Under the pieces are notes generated by a model. The model worked only from the letters and a program-made list of their open reading frames with translations. It was not told the origin of the DNA and did no database searches. From contig JAZKBK010000005.1 in NCBI GenBank assembly GCA_040388625.1, forward strand, positions 223,478 to 287,477: a stretch of DNA of 64,000 nucleotides. Direction: 5' to 3'. Numbering within the stretch: position 1 is the first letter of the stretch; each line of letters begins with the position of its first letter. Below, piece after piece: positions 55,048 to 64,000 of this stretch. The position numbers and the translations under genes are program-made. The stretch is from Gemmatimonadota bacterium. GTDB lineage: Bacteria > Gemmatimonadota > Gemmatimonadetes > Gemmatimonadales > Gemmatimonadaceae.

Positions 55048-55151
55048 CGTCATTCCCGCGAAAGCGGGAATCCATGTTGTCGATCTCTGGTTGCGATGAC
55101 ACCAGGAAGTTGATCGGCATCAGATGGATTCCCGCTTTCGCGGGAATGACG
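55048..55151. terminator. Paired 28-bp inverted repeats (ATTCCCGC...GCGGGAAT type) between convergent genes
   Basis: 55048-55075 contains CATTCCCGCGAAAGCGGGAA and is itself a small palindrome. Its exact reverse complement occupies 55124-55151, so the 48-base centre is closed by a perfect 28-bp stem. The core resembles the dispersed repeats known from Neisseria (dRS3) and many other bacterial genomes. Placed between the ends of two convergent genes, it can act as a two-way terminator. Confidence 0.75.
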
Positions 55152-55174
55152 AGTCTACAACGTAGTATCCCTGC

Positions 55175-56767
55175 TCAGAGCCCCGACGTCTTGTCGATGA
55201 ACGCCGCTACGTTGCTCTTGAATTGCGCGAGTGACGGAACATTGACATAGATCATGTGCCCCGACATGTACTCGGCTTCGGTGATCTGACTGCGTACCTG
55301 CTTCGGAACGCCGAGATGATCCATTGTCCACTCGGCGGCAAAGTACGGCGTCGCAAGATCGAAGAGGCCGCTGTTGAGCATCACGTGCAACTTGGGGTTC
55401 GTGCTCAATGTGTTCGCGAGATCCACCGCAACGTTGGTATGGCCCGGCCAGCCGCGTCTGTCGCCATGCGTCCAATCCCATGGATTCACCCTGCCGGAGA
55501 TCGCGTAGAGCTTGTCGCGGCCGTAGTTGAGTTCCTCGTGCATGTACTGGTTGAACAGCGACACGTACGCCGAACTGATGTCTGCCGACTGCGGATCGTA
55601 CTCGGCGTTTTCCGCGAGCAGGTCCCCGGTCTCACCGACAAAGCGCGCATCGAGACGACCGACTGTCTGGCCGTGCTCGCGCAGCAGCTCCTTCTCGAAC
55701 TGTCCAGCGTTCACCCGAAGGTTCGCCTTGTCGATGTACGCACCGTTGAGTCCCGTGTACTGCTGCAGCTTGGCGATGATTCTCGCGCGATCCGCGCTCG
55801 AGAGATTGTCGCCCGCCATCAGAGCCTGCGCATAGTCAGTCGTGGCGAAGTGCTCGACTTCCTTGAGAAACGGGCGCAGCTCGGCCGGTCGATTCGCCAG
55901 TGCGTTGTGATACCACGCAACCGCCGCATACGATGGCAGATACATGACGTACGGCATGTCGTTTCCGGCGTCGAACGTGATTGTCTGGAAGTCCAGCACC
56001 GACGACAGCAGAATCACACCATTCAGATCGATGTTGTAGCGATTCTGCAACACGGCCGATAGCGCCGCGGAGCGCGTGGTTCCGTAACTCTCGCCCATCA
56101 GATAGCGCGGCGAGTTCCATCGCCCCGACTCGCTCAGATAACGACTCACAAATTCGCCGAGAGAGCTGGCATCCTGATCCACGCCCCAGAAATTCTTTCC
56201 CTTCGCCTTGCCGACCGGCTTGCTGTATCCCGTTCCCACCGGGTCGATGAAAACGAGATCCGCCTTGTCCAGCATGCTGTACTGATTGTCCACCAGATGA
56301 TAAGGTGGCGGCGCTGAATGCACGGTGTCGGGAATGTCGACGCGTTTGGGCCCGAGCAATCCCATGTGAACCCACACGGACGACGATCCCGGTCCACCGT
56401 TGTACGCGAACATGATCGGTCTGCGAGAGCGGTCTGTTACGCCACGTTGCGTATACGCCGTGTAATAGATCTCCGCCGTCGGCTCGTCTGTGCTGTCGCG
56501 CAGAATTATGTTGCCAACCGTAGCGTCGTAATCGATTCGCTTGCCGCCGATCGTCGCCGAGTGATGCGTAACCACATGCACCTCTCTCGCGGGTGCTGGC
56601 GCGCGGGAGCCTTGCAGGATGGTGGTTTCGACCGTTGTGTCGGCGCGCCCCCGAACCGTCGTGTCGCGGCTGCTGTCCGGACGTGCTTCCCCGCGTCGCG
56701 TGGCACGCTGGCCGAACGCGGCGGCTGGAATCAATACTGCCGCGACAAGAAAGGCGGCTCTCTTCAT
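55175..56767 (-). CDS. Exported S10-family serine carboxypeptidase-like protein
   Basis: A 530-residue alpha/beta hydrolase of the carboxypeptidase Y type. The ATG at 56767 gives a signal peptide (MKRAAFLVAAVLIPAAAFGQ). Oxyanion/specificity motif FAYNGGPGSSSVW, nucleophile elbow GESYGTTR (Ser), Asp in LNSGLFDLATPY and His in EYMSGHMIYV complete the triad. It would remove C-terminal residues from peptides in the periplasm at acidic pH, as known for the family. A second in-frame ATG at 56797 would lengthen the leader by ten residues. Confidence 0.92.
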   Translation of the reverse strand: MKRAAFLVAAVLIPAAAFGQRATRRGEARPDSSRDTTVRGRADTTVETTILQGSRAPAPAREVHVVTHHSATIGGKRIDYDATVGNIILRDSTDEPTAEIYYTAYTQRGVTDRSRRPIMFAYNGGPGSSSVWVHMGLLGPKRVDIPDTVHSAPPPYHLVDNQYSMLDKADLVFIDPVGTGYSKPVGKAKGKNFWGVDQDASSLGEFVSRYLSESGRWNSPRYLMGESYGTTRSAALSAVLQNRYNIDLNGVILLSSVLDFQTITFDAGNDMPYVMYLPSYAAVAWYHNALANRPAELRPFLKEVEHFATTDYAQALMAGDNLSSADRARIIAKLQQYTGLNGAYIDKANLRVNAGQFEKELLREHGQTVGRLDARFVGETGDLLAENAEYDPQSADISSAYVSLFNQYMHEELNYGRDKLYAISGRVNPWDWTHGDRRGWPGHTNVAVDLANTLSTNPKLHVMLNSGLFDLATPYFAAEWTMDHLGVPKQVRSQITEAEYMSGHMIYVNVPSLAQFKSNVAAFIDKTSGL

Positions 56768-56939
56768 GTTGGAATTCCGGTTTTGGCTGAATTTCATGGG
56801 CTGTGTCAGATTCGCACGGCGGCGGGTAACAGAGGCAGATATTACACACACGATCGCGCTCCGCTAGCCGCCATCCGCTGATAACGGGCCGCAACCGGAA
56901 TCCCTGCTCGCTCATTACCTATATTTCAGCCCTACGCCC

Positions 56940-57431
56940 ATGAAGACCGCATTCATATATACGGCTGCAGTCGTCGCCCTCGGCGCCTGCTCCCAGACGC
57001 CCGGGGTTGCGGCGCAAACACCTGTTCACTGGTCAATTGCCCCGGTTCGGGGTGCGATCACCAATGGTACGGTATCGACCGTAAGGGTCGATGGCACCAT
57101 TCAGGCCGGCTGGCACATTTACTCCATCAGCCAGCCGCCCGGCGGACCGTATGCCACCCGGATCTCCGTTCCAGATGGGCAGTCGTTCGTCGCCGCCGGC
57201 AGCCCCGAGGCGGTCCTGCCGCCGCACGTCGCATTCGACAGCGCCTTCAAGATGAATGTGCAGTTGCATGAAAACGCGGCCAGCTTCGACGTACCTGTGC
57301 GCTTCACCGGAAAGTCCGCCGCTGGCGACTCCGTCCACGTGAACGTCAGGTACCAGGTCTGCAACGCATCGCTCTGCCTCCCGCCGCAGACCGCGAAGCT
57401 CGTGGCGCCGGTCGTAACAACGGCCAGGTAG
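56940..57431 (+). CDS. DsbD N-terminal-domain protein (periplasmic thiol:disulfide reductase part)
   Basis: A 163-residue exported protein equal to the first domain of DsbD. It carries a lipobox-like LGACSQ near residue 17, so it may be lipid-anchored, or the signal may extend to AAQ (about 26). The immunoglobulin-like fold includes GWHIYSISQPPGGP and ends with the redox pair C141 and C146 in YQVCNASLCLPP, matching the Cys pair of nDsbD. It would hand electrons from the membrane protein encoded 34 bases downstream to periplasmic thiol proteins. DsbD is usually one polypeptide; here it is split. Confidence 0.87.
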   Translation: MKTAFIYTAAVVALGACSQTPGVAAQTPVHWSIAPVRGAITNGTVSTVRVDGTIQAGWHIYSISQPPGGPYATRISVPDGQSFVAAGSPEAVLPPHVAFDSAFKMNVQLHENAASFDVPVRFTGKSAAGDSVHVNVRYQVCNASLCLPPQTAKLVAPVVTTAR

Positions 57432-57465
57432 TCACCGCCGATGATTCTCAGCGTCGGATGAATCC

Positions 57466-58836
57466 GTGATCCAGGCACCGGCGGGAGTTTCTCCTGCCTT
57501 TCTCTGGCTTGCTGCGACCGCAGGTGCGTTGTCGCTGCTCACACCGTGCGTCTTTCCCATGGTGCCGATCACGGTATCGTATTTCCTGCGTCACGCCCAG
57601 ACTAGCCGAGCCCGAGCGTTCACCGCGGTCGCGATCTTCGGACTCGGCATCATCGTCACCTTTACCGCACTCGGCGTTACCGTCGCCGCGCTCGTTGGAG
57701 CTGCGGGGCTGACGCGCTTCGCCGCCAACGCATGGGTGAACCTCGCGATTGCAGCAATCTTTCTCGCTCTCGCGCTCAACCTGCTTGGCTTCTATCAGTT
57801 GAACGTGTCGAGCCGAGTGCTGAGCGGCATCGATTCGGCCACGCGGGGCAGGAAAGAATCCGACGCAACGACCACGCTGCTCATGGGTGTGCTGTTCACG
57901 CTCACGAGCTTCACGTGCACCGCGCCGTTCATCGGCACGCTGCTGGTCGCCGCATCACAGGGCGAATGGCAACGGCCGATTGTCGGAATGCTGGTTTATG
58001 CCATCGTATTCGCGCTTCCATTCATCGTTCTCGCGACTGTTCCTCGCTGGATCAACAGTCTGCCCAGCTCCGGCGCATGGCTGAATCGCGTCAAGGTCGT
58101 GATGGGCTTCGTCGAGATCGCCGCGGTGGCGAAGTTCATATCCAACGCGGATCTGGTCTGGCACTGGAATATCTTCACGCACGATGTCGTGCTCGCGATC
58201 TGGGTAGCGCTCGCGCTGATCGCCACGTTCTACCTGTTGGGCGCATTTCGTCTGCCGCACGAGCCGCCGCTCGCGCGTTCGGAAGCAACCCGGACATCGC
58301 AGCGCGCCCTGCCGCACATCAGTGCCTCGCAGGCGATTCCGGCGCTGGTGTTTCTCGCGATTGGCATGTGGCTGGCCACCGGCCTGACGGGTAGCACGCT
58401 CGGTACGCTGGAATCATTCCTTCCTCCCGTCGGCGGCGCACCGGCTCCGGTAAACGCCGCCGATGTCCCAGCCGAGCTCAACTGGCGGCTCAACGATCTT
58501 CCCGCCGCGCTCGCCGTAGCGCGTCAGGAGAACAGGCGTGTATTCATCGATTTCACTGGATACACCTGCACCAATTGTCGCTGGATGGAAGCCAACATGT
58601 TCACTCGACCCGAGATAAGAGTCGCGATGAACCGCTTCGTCCTCGCGCGTCTCTACACCGACGGCGACGGCGATATCTACGACAGGCAGCAGCAGATGCA
58701 ACAGCAGCGCTTCGGAACCATTGCCCTGCCGCTCTATGCGATAGTCGATCCCGACGGCAAGACCGTCACAACATTCGCCGGGCTTACACGGAGCCCGAAT
58801 GATTTTCTTTCCTTCCTGTCCGACGGCCTGAATTAG
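57466..58836 (+). CDS. dsbD: DsbD membrane and thioredoxin-like domains
   Basis: A 456-residue inner-membrane electron carrier. Eight TM helices with the two redox cysteines C28 (LLTPCVFPMVP) and C151 (TSFTCTAPF) of the DsbD/CcdA family, a second hydrophobic block, then a C-terminal thioredoxin fold with the active site C368-T-N-C371 (GYTCTNCRWME). It brings reducing power from cytoplasmic thioredoxin to the periplasm. It starts with GTG at 57466. Together with the preceding gene it makes a complete DsbD in two polypeptides. Confidence 0.92.
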   Translation: MIQAPAGVSPAFLWLAATAGALSLLTPCVFPMVPITVSYFLRHAQTSRARAFTAVAIFGLGIIVTFTALGVTVAALVGAAGLTRFAANAWVNLAIAAIFLALALNLLGFYQLNVSSRVLSGIDSATRGRKESDATTTLLMGVLFTLTSFTCTAPFIGTLLVAASQGEWQRPIVGMLVYAIVFALPFIVLATVPRWINSLPSSGAWLNRVKVVMGFVEIAAVAKFISNADLVWHWNIFTHDVVLAIWVALALIATFYLLGAFRLPHEPPLARSEATRTSQRALPHISASQAIPALVFLAIGMWLATGLTGSTLGTLESFLPPVGGAPAPVNAADVPAELNWRLNDLPAALAVARQENRRVFIDFTGYTCTNCRWMEANMFTRPEIRVAMNRFVLARLYTDGDGDIYDRQQQMQQQRFGTIALPLYAIVDPDGKTVTTFAGLTRSPNDFLSFLSDGLN

Positions 58837-58946
58837 TCTTTTCCCGTCGATTTGTCCGGTACGGATCGTACCATGCTGTAAGTCAGATGTTGTATTTCTT
58901 GCCAGGCGAAAATCGCCGATTACCAACCCATGGGCGGCTCGTCCTA

Positions 58947-58969
58947 ATGGGACGCACGCGATCGCGTGC
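58947..58969 (+). promoter_or_regulatory. Palindromes in the leader of the TolB-like gene
   Basis: GCACGCGATCGCGTGC (58954-58969) is a perfect 16-bp palindrome. Beside it CGTCC-TAATG-GGACG (58940-58954) forms a small stem. Further upstream GGTACG-GAT-CGTACC (58858-58872) and GGCGA-AAA-TCGCC (58905-58917) also pair. The series suggests an operator or a folded leader; I matched it to no known riboswitch. Confidence 0.4.
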
Positions 58970-59036
58970 TGGGGAATTCGGGCGGAATCAGCTGTATGGG
59001 ATACGTCCCTGTGGCGCACCTTTTGGAGGCTCGACC

Positions 59037-60671
59037 ATGTTGTCCCATCGCTCGTTGTGCATTGGGCTCCTGCTGCTGCCGGCGCTTCCTGCGTTCGGCC
59101 AGAAACCCGCCGCGTCGCATCGTCCCGCGCGGGCGCACTCGCAACAAACGTCGGCATCTCTTGCTACACCGCAGGTACGCGCAGTCGTGCTTCCGGTCGA
59201 CGGACTCGAGAGTGATTCGGTGCAGACGATCATCTCGCGCGATCTGAATTTCGGCGATCGCGTACAGGTCGTATCCGATCTGACACCTGCCATTCCGTCC
59301 ACCAAGAAGGCGCAACAGCCAACTACTGTGGTCAGGACAGTCGCCACTGCGACCGGAGTGACCGTGTCGCTCGTCGATCCGCTGAGCGGTACAGTCAGGC
59401 AGCAGCATGATTTTGCGCTTCCTCAGGTGCCGCATCGCACGGAGCAGGCGATTGCCGATTCGCTGAACCAGGCCTTCGACGCACGCGATCTCATGCGTCG
59501 CACGCGCATAGTTCGCGCAGAGACAGTTCGCGACTCGCTCCAGGTGGAGATGGCGAAAAAGGCGCCCAGGCTGCGCAACAAGGAGGCGAAGTCGCAGTAC
59601 GCCGAGCTCGTCGCTCAGCGCAACAATATGCTCATCGGCGCGCTGGGAGAGCTCGCGATAATCCGTGGCGAGCGTGAGCGTGACGAGGCTGCGCGCGCCG
59701 GAGTCCAGCGCGATGCGATCGCACGTGAAGCAGTGATTCGCGATTCAGCGACCGCGGCCCGCCGCTGGGCAATCCACGGTGTTTCTGACGCTGTCGAGGA
59801 ATGGATGACCGGCCACCGCGGCATCGCGCAGTCACGCGTGGCATACGTATCGAACGGTGTGATTCGTGTCGTCGATTTCGATGGCGCCAACGATCATCCC
59901 GTAACGCGTATCGACAAGGAAGGCGACAAGGCGATGTCGCCTGCATGGCGCCGCGACGGCACCGGCATCGTTTACAGCGAGATGAGTGATGCAGGTACGC
60001 AGATCGCCCTGGTCAATCTGGTTACCGGAAAGACTCGCACGTTGGCGGCAACGCCGCGCGGCCTCAACATCACGCCGATCTTCTCCTCCGATGACAAGTC
60101 GGTCATATACGCGAACGGCTCCGATTTCCACACGGGTCTTGTCTCGGTCCAGCTCGACGCCGCCACGACGGCCAGGCCGCTTCCCGTGAACCGCGCCTTC
60201 GACGTCGATGAGCCGATTCTGAGCCCCGATGGTACGCGCATCGCCTACGTCTCCTCCCGTCCCAAGACTCCGCAGATCTATTCCGCCAATCTCGACGGAA
60301 CGGACGAGCGTGTCGAAGCACCGGCTCCCCCAAAGACACGGGTCTATCACACCAGCCCGGACTGGAGCCCTGACGGACGGATGATCGCGTACCAGCAGCA
60401 GAATGGCGATTTCCAGGTCTGGGTAGTAAACCGGGACAATCACAACGTCCGCCGCCTCACCTCGGTTGGAGAAAACGAGGACCCGTCTTGGGCACCGGAC
60501 GCGCGCCACATCGCTCTCACATCCAACCGTGGCGGTTCCAAGGCCATCTGGGTTCTGGATATCCAGACCGGTCGCTCCCGGCAGCTCACGGCAGCCGGCG
60601 ACGCTCGGCTGGCAGCATGGTCCGGTCCGCTCGGCTCCAACGCTCCAGGACCCCTGGCGATAGCGCGGTAA
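59037..60671 (+). CDS. Exported TolB-like beta-propeller protein
   Basis: A 544-residue protein. The ATG at 59037 has a near-perfect ribosome site (GGAGG about 8 bases upstream) and opens a signal peptide (MLSHRSLCIGLLLLPALPAF, GQ). A TolB-like N-terminal domain (about 40-140, VVLPVDGLESDSVQTIISRD) is followed by a charged helical stretch (about 150-250, rich in Arg/Glu/Ala) and a propeller with repeats of the form SPDGTRIAYVSSRP, SPDWSPDGRMIAY, DPSWAPDARHIALTS. The coiled region between the two is unusual for TolB. Probably an envelope scaffold rather than an enzyme; no Tol-Pal genes are nearby. Confidence 0.85.
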   Translation: MLSHRSLCIGLLLLPALPAFGQKPAASHRPARAHSQQTSASLATPQVRAVVLPVDGLESDSVQTIISRDLNFGDRVQVVSDLTPAIPSTKKAQQPTTVVRTVATATGVTVSLVDPLSGTVRQQHDFALPQVPHRTEQAIADSLNQAFDARDLMRRTRIVRAETVRDSLQVEMAKKAPRLRNKEAKSQYAELVAQRNNMLIGALGELAIIRGERERDEAARAGVQRDAIAREAVIRDSATAARRWAIHGVSDAVEEWMTGHRGIAQSRVAYVSNGVIRVVDFDGANDHPVTRIDKEGDKAMSPAWRRDGTGIVYSEMSDAGTQIALVNLVTGKTRTLAATPRGLNITPIFSSDDKSVIYANGSDFHTGLVSVQLDAATTARPLPVNRAFDVDEPILSPDGTRIAYVSSRPKTPQIYSANLDGTDERVEAPAPPKTRVYHTSPDWSPDGRMIAYQQQNGDFQVWVVNRDNHNVRRLTSVGENEDPSWAPDARHIALTSNRGGSKAIWVLDIQTGRSRQLTAAGDARLAAWSGPLGSNAPGPLAIAR

Positions 60672-60703
60672 TCGAATGTTCATCATGGGCTGAAGCGTTG
60701 CAC

Positions 60704-60722
60704 CTGTAACGCTACGTTACAG
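60704..60722 (+). promoter_or_regulatory. Palindrome, enhancer-like, upstream of the sigma54 promoter
   Basis: CTGTAACG-CTA-CGTTACAG, a perfect 8-bp inverted repeat centred about 80 bases before the -24 element at 60786. NtrC-type activators bind such sites at 80-150 bases upstream. It is also 33 bases after the stop of the TolB-like gene, so a terminator role is the alternative. Confidence 0.5.
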
Positions 60723-60785
60723 CCATTTCGTTTCGTAAACCGGCGGGTCGCATCGTAAGTCGTTGCTATTCAACGATTTAGCTTG

Positions 60786-60801
60786 TGGCCCGCCGGTTGC
60801 T
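60786..60801 (+). promoter_or_regulatory. Sigma54-type (-24/-12) promoter before the ZU5-like lipoprotein
   Basis: TGGCCCGCCGGTTGCT matches the consensus TGGCACG-N4-TTGCW at all fixed positions but one (A to C in the -24 block). The expected transcript start is near 60813, leaving a 35-base leader with GGAG before the ATG at 60848. A nested inverted repeat (AACCGGCGGG at 60738-60747 and CCCGCCGGTT at 60789-60798) overlaps the promoter. Confidence 0.68.
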
Positions 60802-60847
60802 TTAGAGCCCGGTGCAAGAACCTTCGCACATTACTGGAGCCAAGCAC

Positions 60848-61534
60848 ATGTTTCGTACTTCGATCGTTCGCTCTACCATATTCGGTCTCGGCGTCGCGCT
60901 CATCGCGACAGGGTGCACACCGGAGAACCTTTCCGGCCCCCAGGCATCGCTGACCCCGCCGAATGCTGCAGTGGCGGCAACGCCTGGAGCCAATGCCAAC
61001 CTGCTTGGTGGAGTCATCAATCTTACTGGAACGGTCGTTCAGACAGTCGTTCAAACTGTGAATGACCTGCTTTACCCGGTCGTTCAGCGCCAGCAGGCGC
61101 TGGCTCATCCGATCACGGTCACCCACACAATCGGCACCGCCGGTGGGTCGATCTCGATTCCCGAGGCAGGTTTCACCATAACGTTCGCCCGCGGCGCGGT
61201 GCTCACGCCCACGCCGATCACCGTCACCGCCGACTCTGGCAAGGCGATCTCATACGAGTTTGGTCCGCACGGCACGCAGTTCTATGCGCCCGTAACGATC
61301 AAGCAGGACATGAGTCTGACGACGCTGGTGGACAATCCCGGCGCCGCATCAGGCATCCATGGCGGTTACACCGCAAACGGCCTGCAGGACATCATCAACG
61401 GATTGCTGGCACGTGTCGCTGAGATTATCAACGCCACGACAACGATCATCATTGGCCCCGATGGCAAGGCGCACCTCGGCACTTCCAGCTTCATAATCAA
61501 GCACTTCTCGGGCTATATCCTCATCAGCACCTGA
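60848..61534 (+). CDS. Lipoprotein with ZU5-like domain
   Basis: A 228-residue lipoprotein: lipobox LIATGC (Cys23), a Pro/Ala linker, a hydrophobic repeat (VVQTVVQTVNDLL, about 75-87), then a domain reading IGTAGGSISIPEAGFTITFA, RGAVLTPTPITVTADSG and EFGPHGTQFYAPVTIKQ. This order (G-G-x-I/L, P-x-G-A-L/V, E-F-x-P-x-G-x-x-F-x-x-P-V) is the ZU5 pattern known from eukaryotic ankyrin/netrin receptors and some bacterial surface proteins. The remaining part ends in a strand-rich tail (SSFIIKHFSGYILIST). It is the first gene after the sigma54 promoter; the TPR gene starts 8 bases later. Confidence 0.75.
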   Translation: MFRTSIVRSTIFGLGVALIATGCTPENLSGPQASLTPPNAAVAATPGANANLLGGVINLTGTVVQTVVQTVNDLLYPVVQRQQALAHPITVTHTIGTAGGSISIPEAGFTITFARGAVLTPTPITVTADSGKAISYEFGPHGTQFYAPVTIKQDMSLTTLVDNPGAASGIHGGYTANGLQDIINGLLARVAEIINATTTIIIGPDGKAHLGTSSFIIKHFSGYILIST

Positions 61535-61542
61535 GGCGCCCA

Positions 61543-62592
61543 ATGAACTCCGAAGCGATGCACTTTCCACCCACACCCTTCGATGAGCTGCGCGCACGCG
61601 CAGCTCAGTTCATTGAAAAGGCCAAGACAGCGCAACGCCATGGCGACGCGGACAGTGCGTTGGCGCACTACGACGACGCGCTCTCGTTGATGGAGGATGA
61701 GGGCGATTCCCCCATGGCTGCCGATGCGCTCAGATGGAAGGGCTGGGTGCTCAGCGAACGAGGGGATACACCTGCCGCGTACAGGTTCTTCAATCGAAGT
61801 CTCGCAATGGCGGAGCGGCTCGACTACGTGAACGGCCAGGCGCATGCGCTCAACTGCCTCGGCACCATTGCACAGCGTCGAGGAGAGTTGAAGAACGCCG
61901 AGCGGCTGTACAGCCAGGCCGCATTTCGCGCCGAAGCGAGCGCAGACCGGCGGTTGCTCGGGATGGTCGAGCTGAATCAGGGAGTGATCGCATCGTCGTT
62001 GGGTGACTGGGACACTTCGATAGTGCGGTTGCGCTTGAGCCTCAAGGCGTTCGAGAGCGTCGGCGACAAGGAAGGAGCGTCCTACGCGCACAACAACATC
62101 GGACTGCATTACGTCGCAAGGAAGCGTTATGCACAGGCGGTCGAATCGTTTGAGATGGCTCTTGCCATCGCGTACGCGCGGGAAGACATGGTGGTCGAGG
62201 CAACGGTCGAGCTGAACCTCGGCGACGTGCGGATACGGCAGGGGGAGCTTGACAGTGCGACGCGGTCCGTTGCCCGGGCGCTCAAGATCGCCGAGATCCG
62301 GCGGGACCGCCTTCGTATGGCCGAGGCGCTACGGCTCAAGGCACGGATCGAGCGGTTGCGGGGACAGTTGGCGACAGCGGTGGAGACACTGCGGCAGGCT
62401 CGCTATCAGGCCCGGGAGGGCGAGGACGCCCTGCTTCAGCTGGAGCTCCTGACCGAGCTGGGCGAGCTTTGCCGGGAGCAGGGCGATTCGGAGCGAACCA
62501 GGGATGTTCTCCGAGAAGCCCTGGTCGGCTTTACCGAGATAGGAGCGATCAGACGAGCCGAAGCAATTGCGGAGGAATTGGCCGCTTTGTAG
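61543..62592 (+). CDS. Tetratricopeptide repeat protein
   Basis: A 349-residue cytoplasmic protein made almost wholly of TPR helices, with repeats such as ALRWKGWVLSERGDTPAAYR, ALNCLGTIAQRRGELKNAER, SYAHNNIGLHYVARKRYAQA and VELNLGDVRIRQGELDSATR. It has no signal peptide, DNA-binding domain or enzyme motif. TPR folds bind partner proteins. Because the next gene encodes an activator without a sensing domain, control of that activator by this protein is a reasonable guess. It is co-transcribed with the lipoprotein gene. Confidence 0.9.
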   Translation: MNSEAMHFPPTPFDELRARAAQFIEKAKTAQRHGDADSALAHYDDALSLMEDEGDSPMAADALRWKGWVLSERGDTPAAYRFFNRSLAMAERLDYVNGQAHALNCLGTIAQRRGELKNAERLYSQAAFRAEASADRRLLGMVELNQGVIASSLGDWDTSIVRLRLSLKAFESVGDKEGASYAHNNIGLHYVARKRYAQAVESFEMALAIAYAREDMVVEATVELNLGDVRIRQGELDSATRSVARALKIAEIRRDRLRMAEALRLKARIERLRGQLATAVETLRQARYQAREGEDALLQLELLTELGELCREQGDSERTRDVLREALVGFTEIGAIRRAEAIAEELAAL

Positions 62593-62624
62593 CCCTCTCG
62601 GGGGGCGCCATTTGGTTACAGCTT

Positions 62625-62670
62625 GATGCGAGGCTGGCCGACACTCTGAGAGTGTCACCTACCTCGCATC
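62625..62670 (+). promoter_or_regulatory. Two-part hairpin directly before the enhancer-binding protein gene
   Basis: Outer stem GATGCGAGG (62625-62633) with CCTCGCATC (62662-62670); inner stem GACACTCT-G-AGAGTGTC (62640-62656, a perfect 17-bp palindrome). It ends 4 bases before the proposed TTG start at 62675 and covers the place of the ribosome site. It could be an operator, an attenuator or a translational lock. Confidence 0.55.
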
Positions 62671-62674
62671 CGCA

Positions 62675-63759
<1,085 letters not shown>

Positions 63760-63763
<4 letters not shown>

Positions 63764-64000
63764 CGACGGCGACAATGGCGCAGATCGACGCAGTACCGCA
63801 TGCTGTTTCTACCGTTTCGTTCGACGACGTGGTCAGCGAGGCGAGGAGTCTCGAGCGGAATGGCAGATGGGCGGCGGCGCGCGCGTGCTACGAGAGTCTG
63901 CTGGATGATGACGCACTCACTCCGGCGGCGCGCTCGTCGTTGTTACGCTGGATCGGACGCACGCACGCCGAGGAGGGGAATCCGGACACGGCCTTCTCCG
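63760..64000 (+). CDS. Second TPR-like protein, 3' end outside window
   Basis: About 80 residues are visible from the GTG at 63760, whose last two bases overlap the activator's stop codon (GTGA); ATG at 63775 is an alternative. The text [20 protein letters not shown] and [20 protein letters not shown] has TPR helix character and parallels the start of the TPR protein at 61543 (KAKTAQRHGDADSALAHYDD and ALRWKGWVLSERGDTPAAYR). The overlap means coupled translation with the activator. Confidence 0.7.

Noticed and set aside
58937-59036. Possible riboswitch in the leader of the TolB-like gene
   Set aside because: I compared it by eye with cyclic di-GMP, cobalamin, TPP, FMN, SAM and molybdenum-cofactor motifs and found no convincing core. 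It is kept only as a palindrome series.

Overview
The window looks like chromosomal DNA of a GC-rich, Gram-negative-type soil bacterium, most likely a member of the Gemmatimonadota (Acidobacteriota is the main alternative). This is inferred from three things. Large FtsX/MacB-type permeases of the ADOP kind stand in an operon with an adaptor, a TolC and an NtrC-type two-component pair. Exported peptidases are abundant (M13, M20, two M28, M61, S10). A short protein at 37623-37877 resembles one I associate with Gemmatimonadota. No rRNA, tRNA, CRISPR array or prophage was seen.

Layout. 1-1497 (-): 5' part of a PQQ-dependent dehydrogenase lipoprotein. 1498-4411: gene-poor, with one exported hypothetical and an IS256-family element. 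4412-6526: MntR/DtxR-type regulator and Nramp transporter behind operator-like repeats. 6545-9691: copper operon copZ-copA-csoR with a CsoR-type operator. 9691-10294: tandem repeats inside a 160-bp inverted repeat. 10308-12341: GH20 hexosaminidase. 12374-26416: efflux operon (permease, adaptor, permease, ATPase, permease remnant, permease, TolC) followed by sigma54-type response regulator and histidine kinase, with enhancer-like sites upstream. 26544-28385: DGPF protein and ECF42-like sigma factor. 28318-38710: M20 peptidase, YahK-like dehydrogenase, lipoprotein, small membrane protein, RNB exonuclease, M13 and M28 peptidases, a short hypothetical and YajQ. 38714-39690: GNAT and a type IV pilin-like gene behind a sigma54-like promoter. 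39887-45549 (-): RND tripartite pump. 45729-49977: TauE/SafE permease, DUF1634 protein, M61 peptidase and a kinase-like membrane protein lacking an ATPase domain. 49996-58836: HrpB helicase, PSMA-like M28, S10 carboxypeptidase and a DsbD split into two genes. 59037-60671: TolB-like propeller protein. 60704-64000: sigma54-type promoter and upstream palindrome, ZU5-like lipoprotein, TPR protein, enhancer-binding protein without a sensor domain, and a second TPR protein running off the end.

The main theme is the cell envelope: metal homeostasis, two multi-component efflux systems, exported proteolysis and periplasmic thiol chemistry. A second theme is sigma54. Two enhancer-binding proteins and three candidate -24/-12 promoters lie in 64 kb. 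The least familiar unit is the cluster from 60704 to the window end, where a regulator with no signal-input domain is flanked by two TPR proteins and apparently driven by a sigma54 promoter with its own enhancer-like palindrome. All assignments come from reading the sequence; no database search was run.
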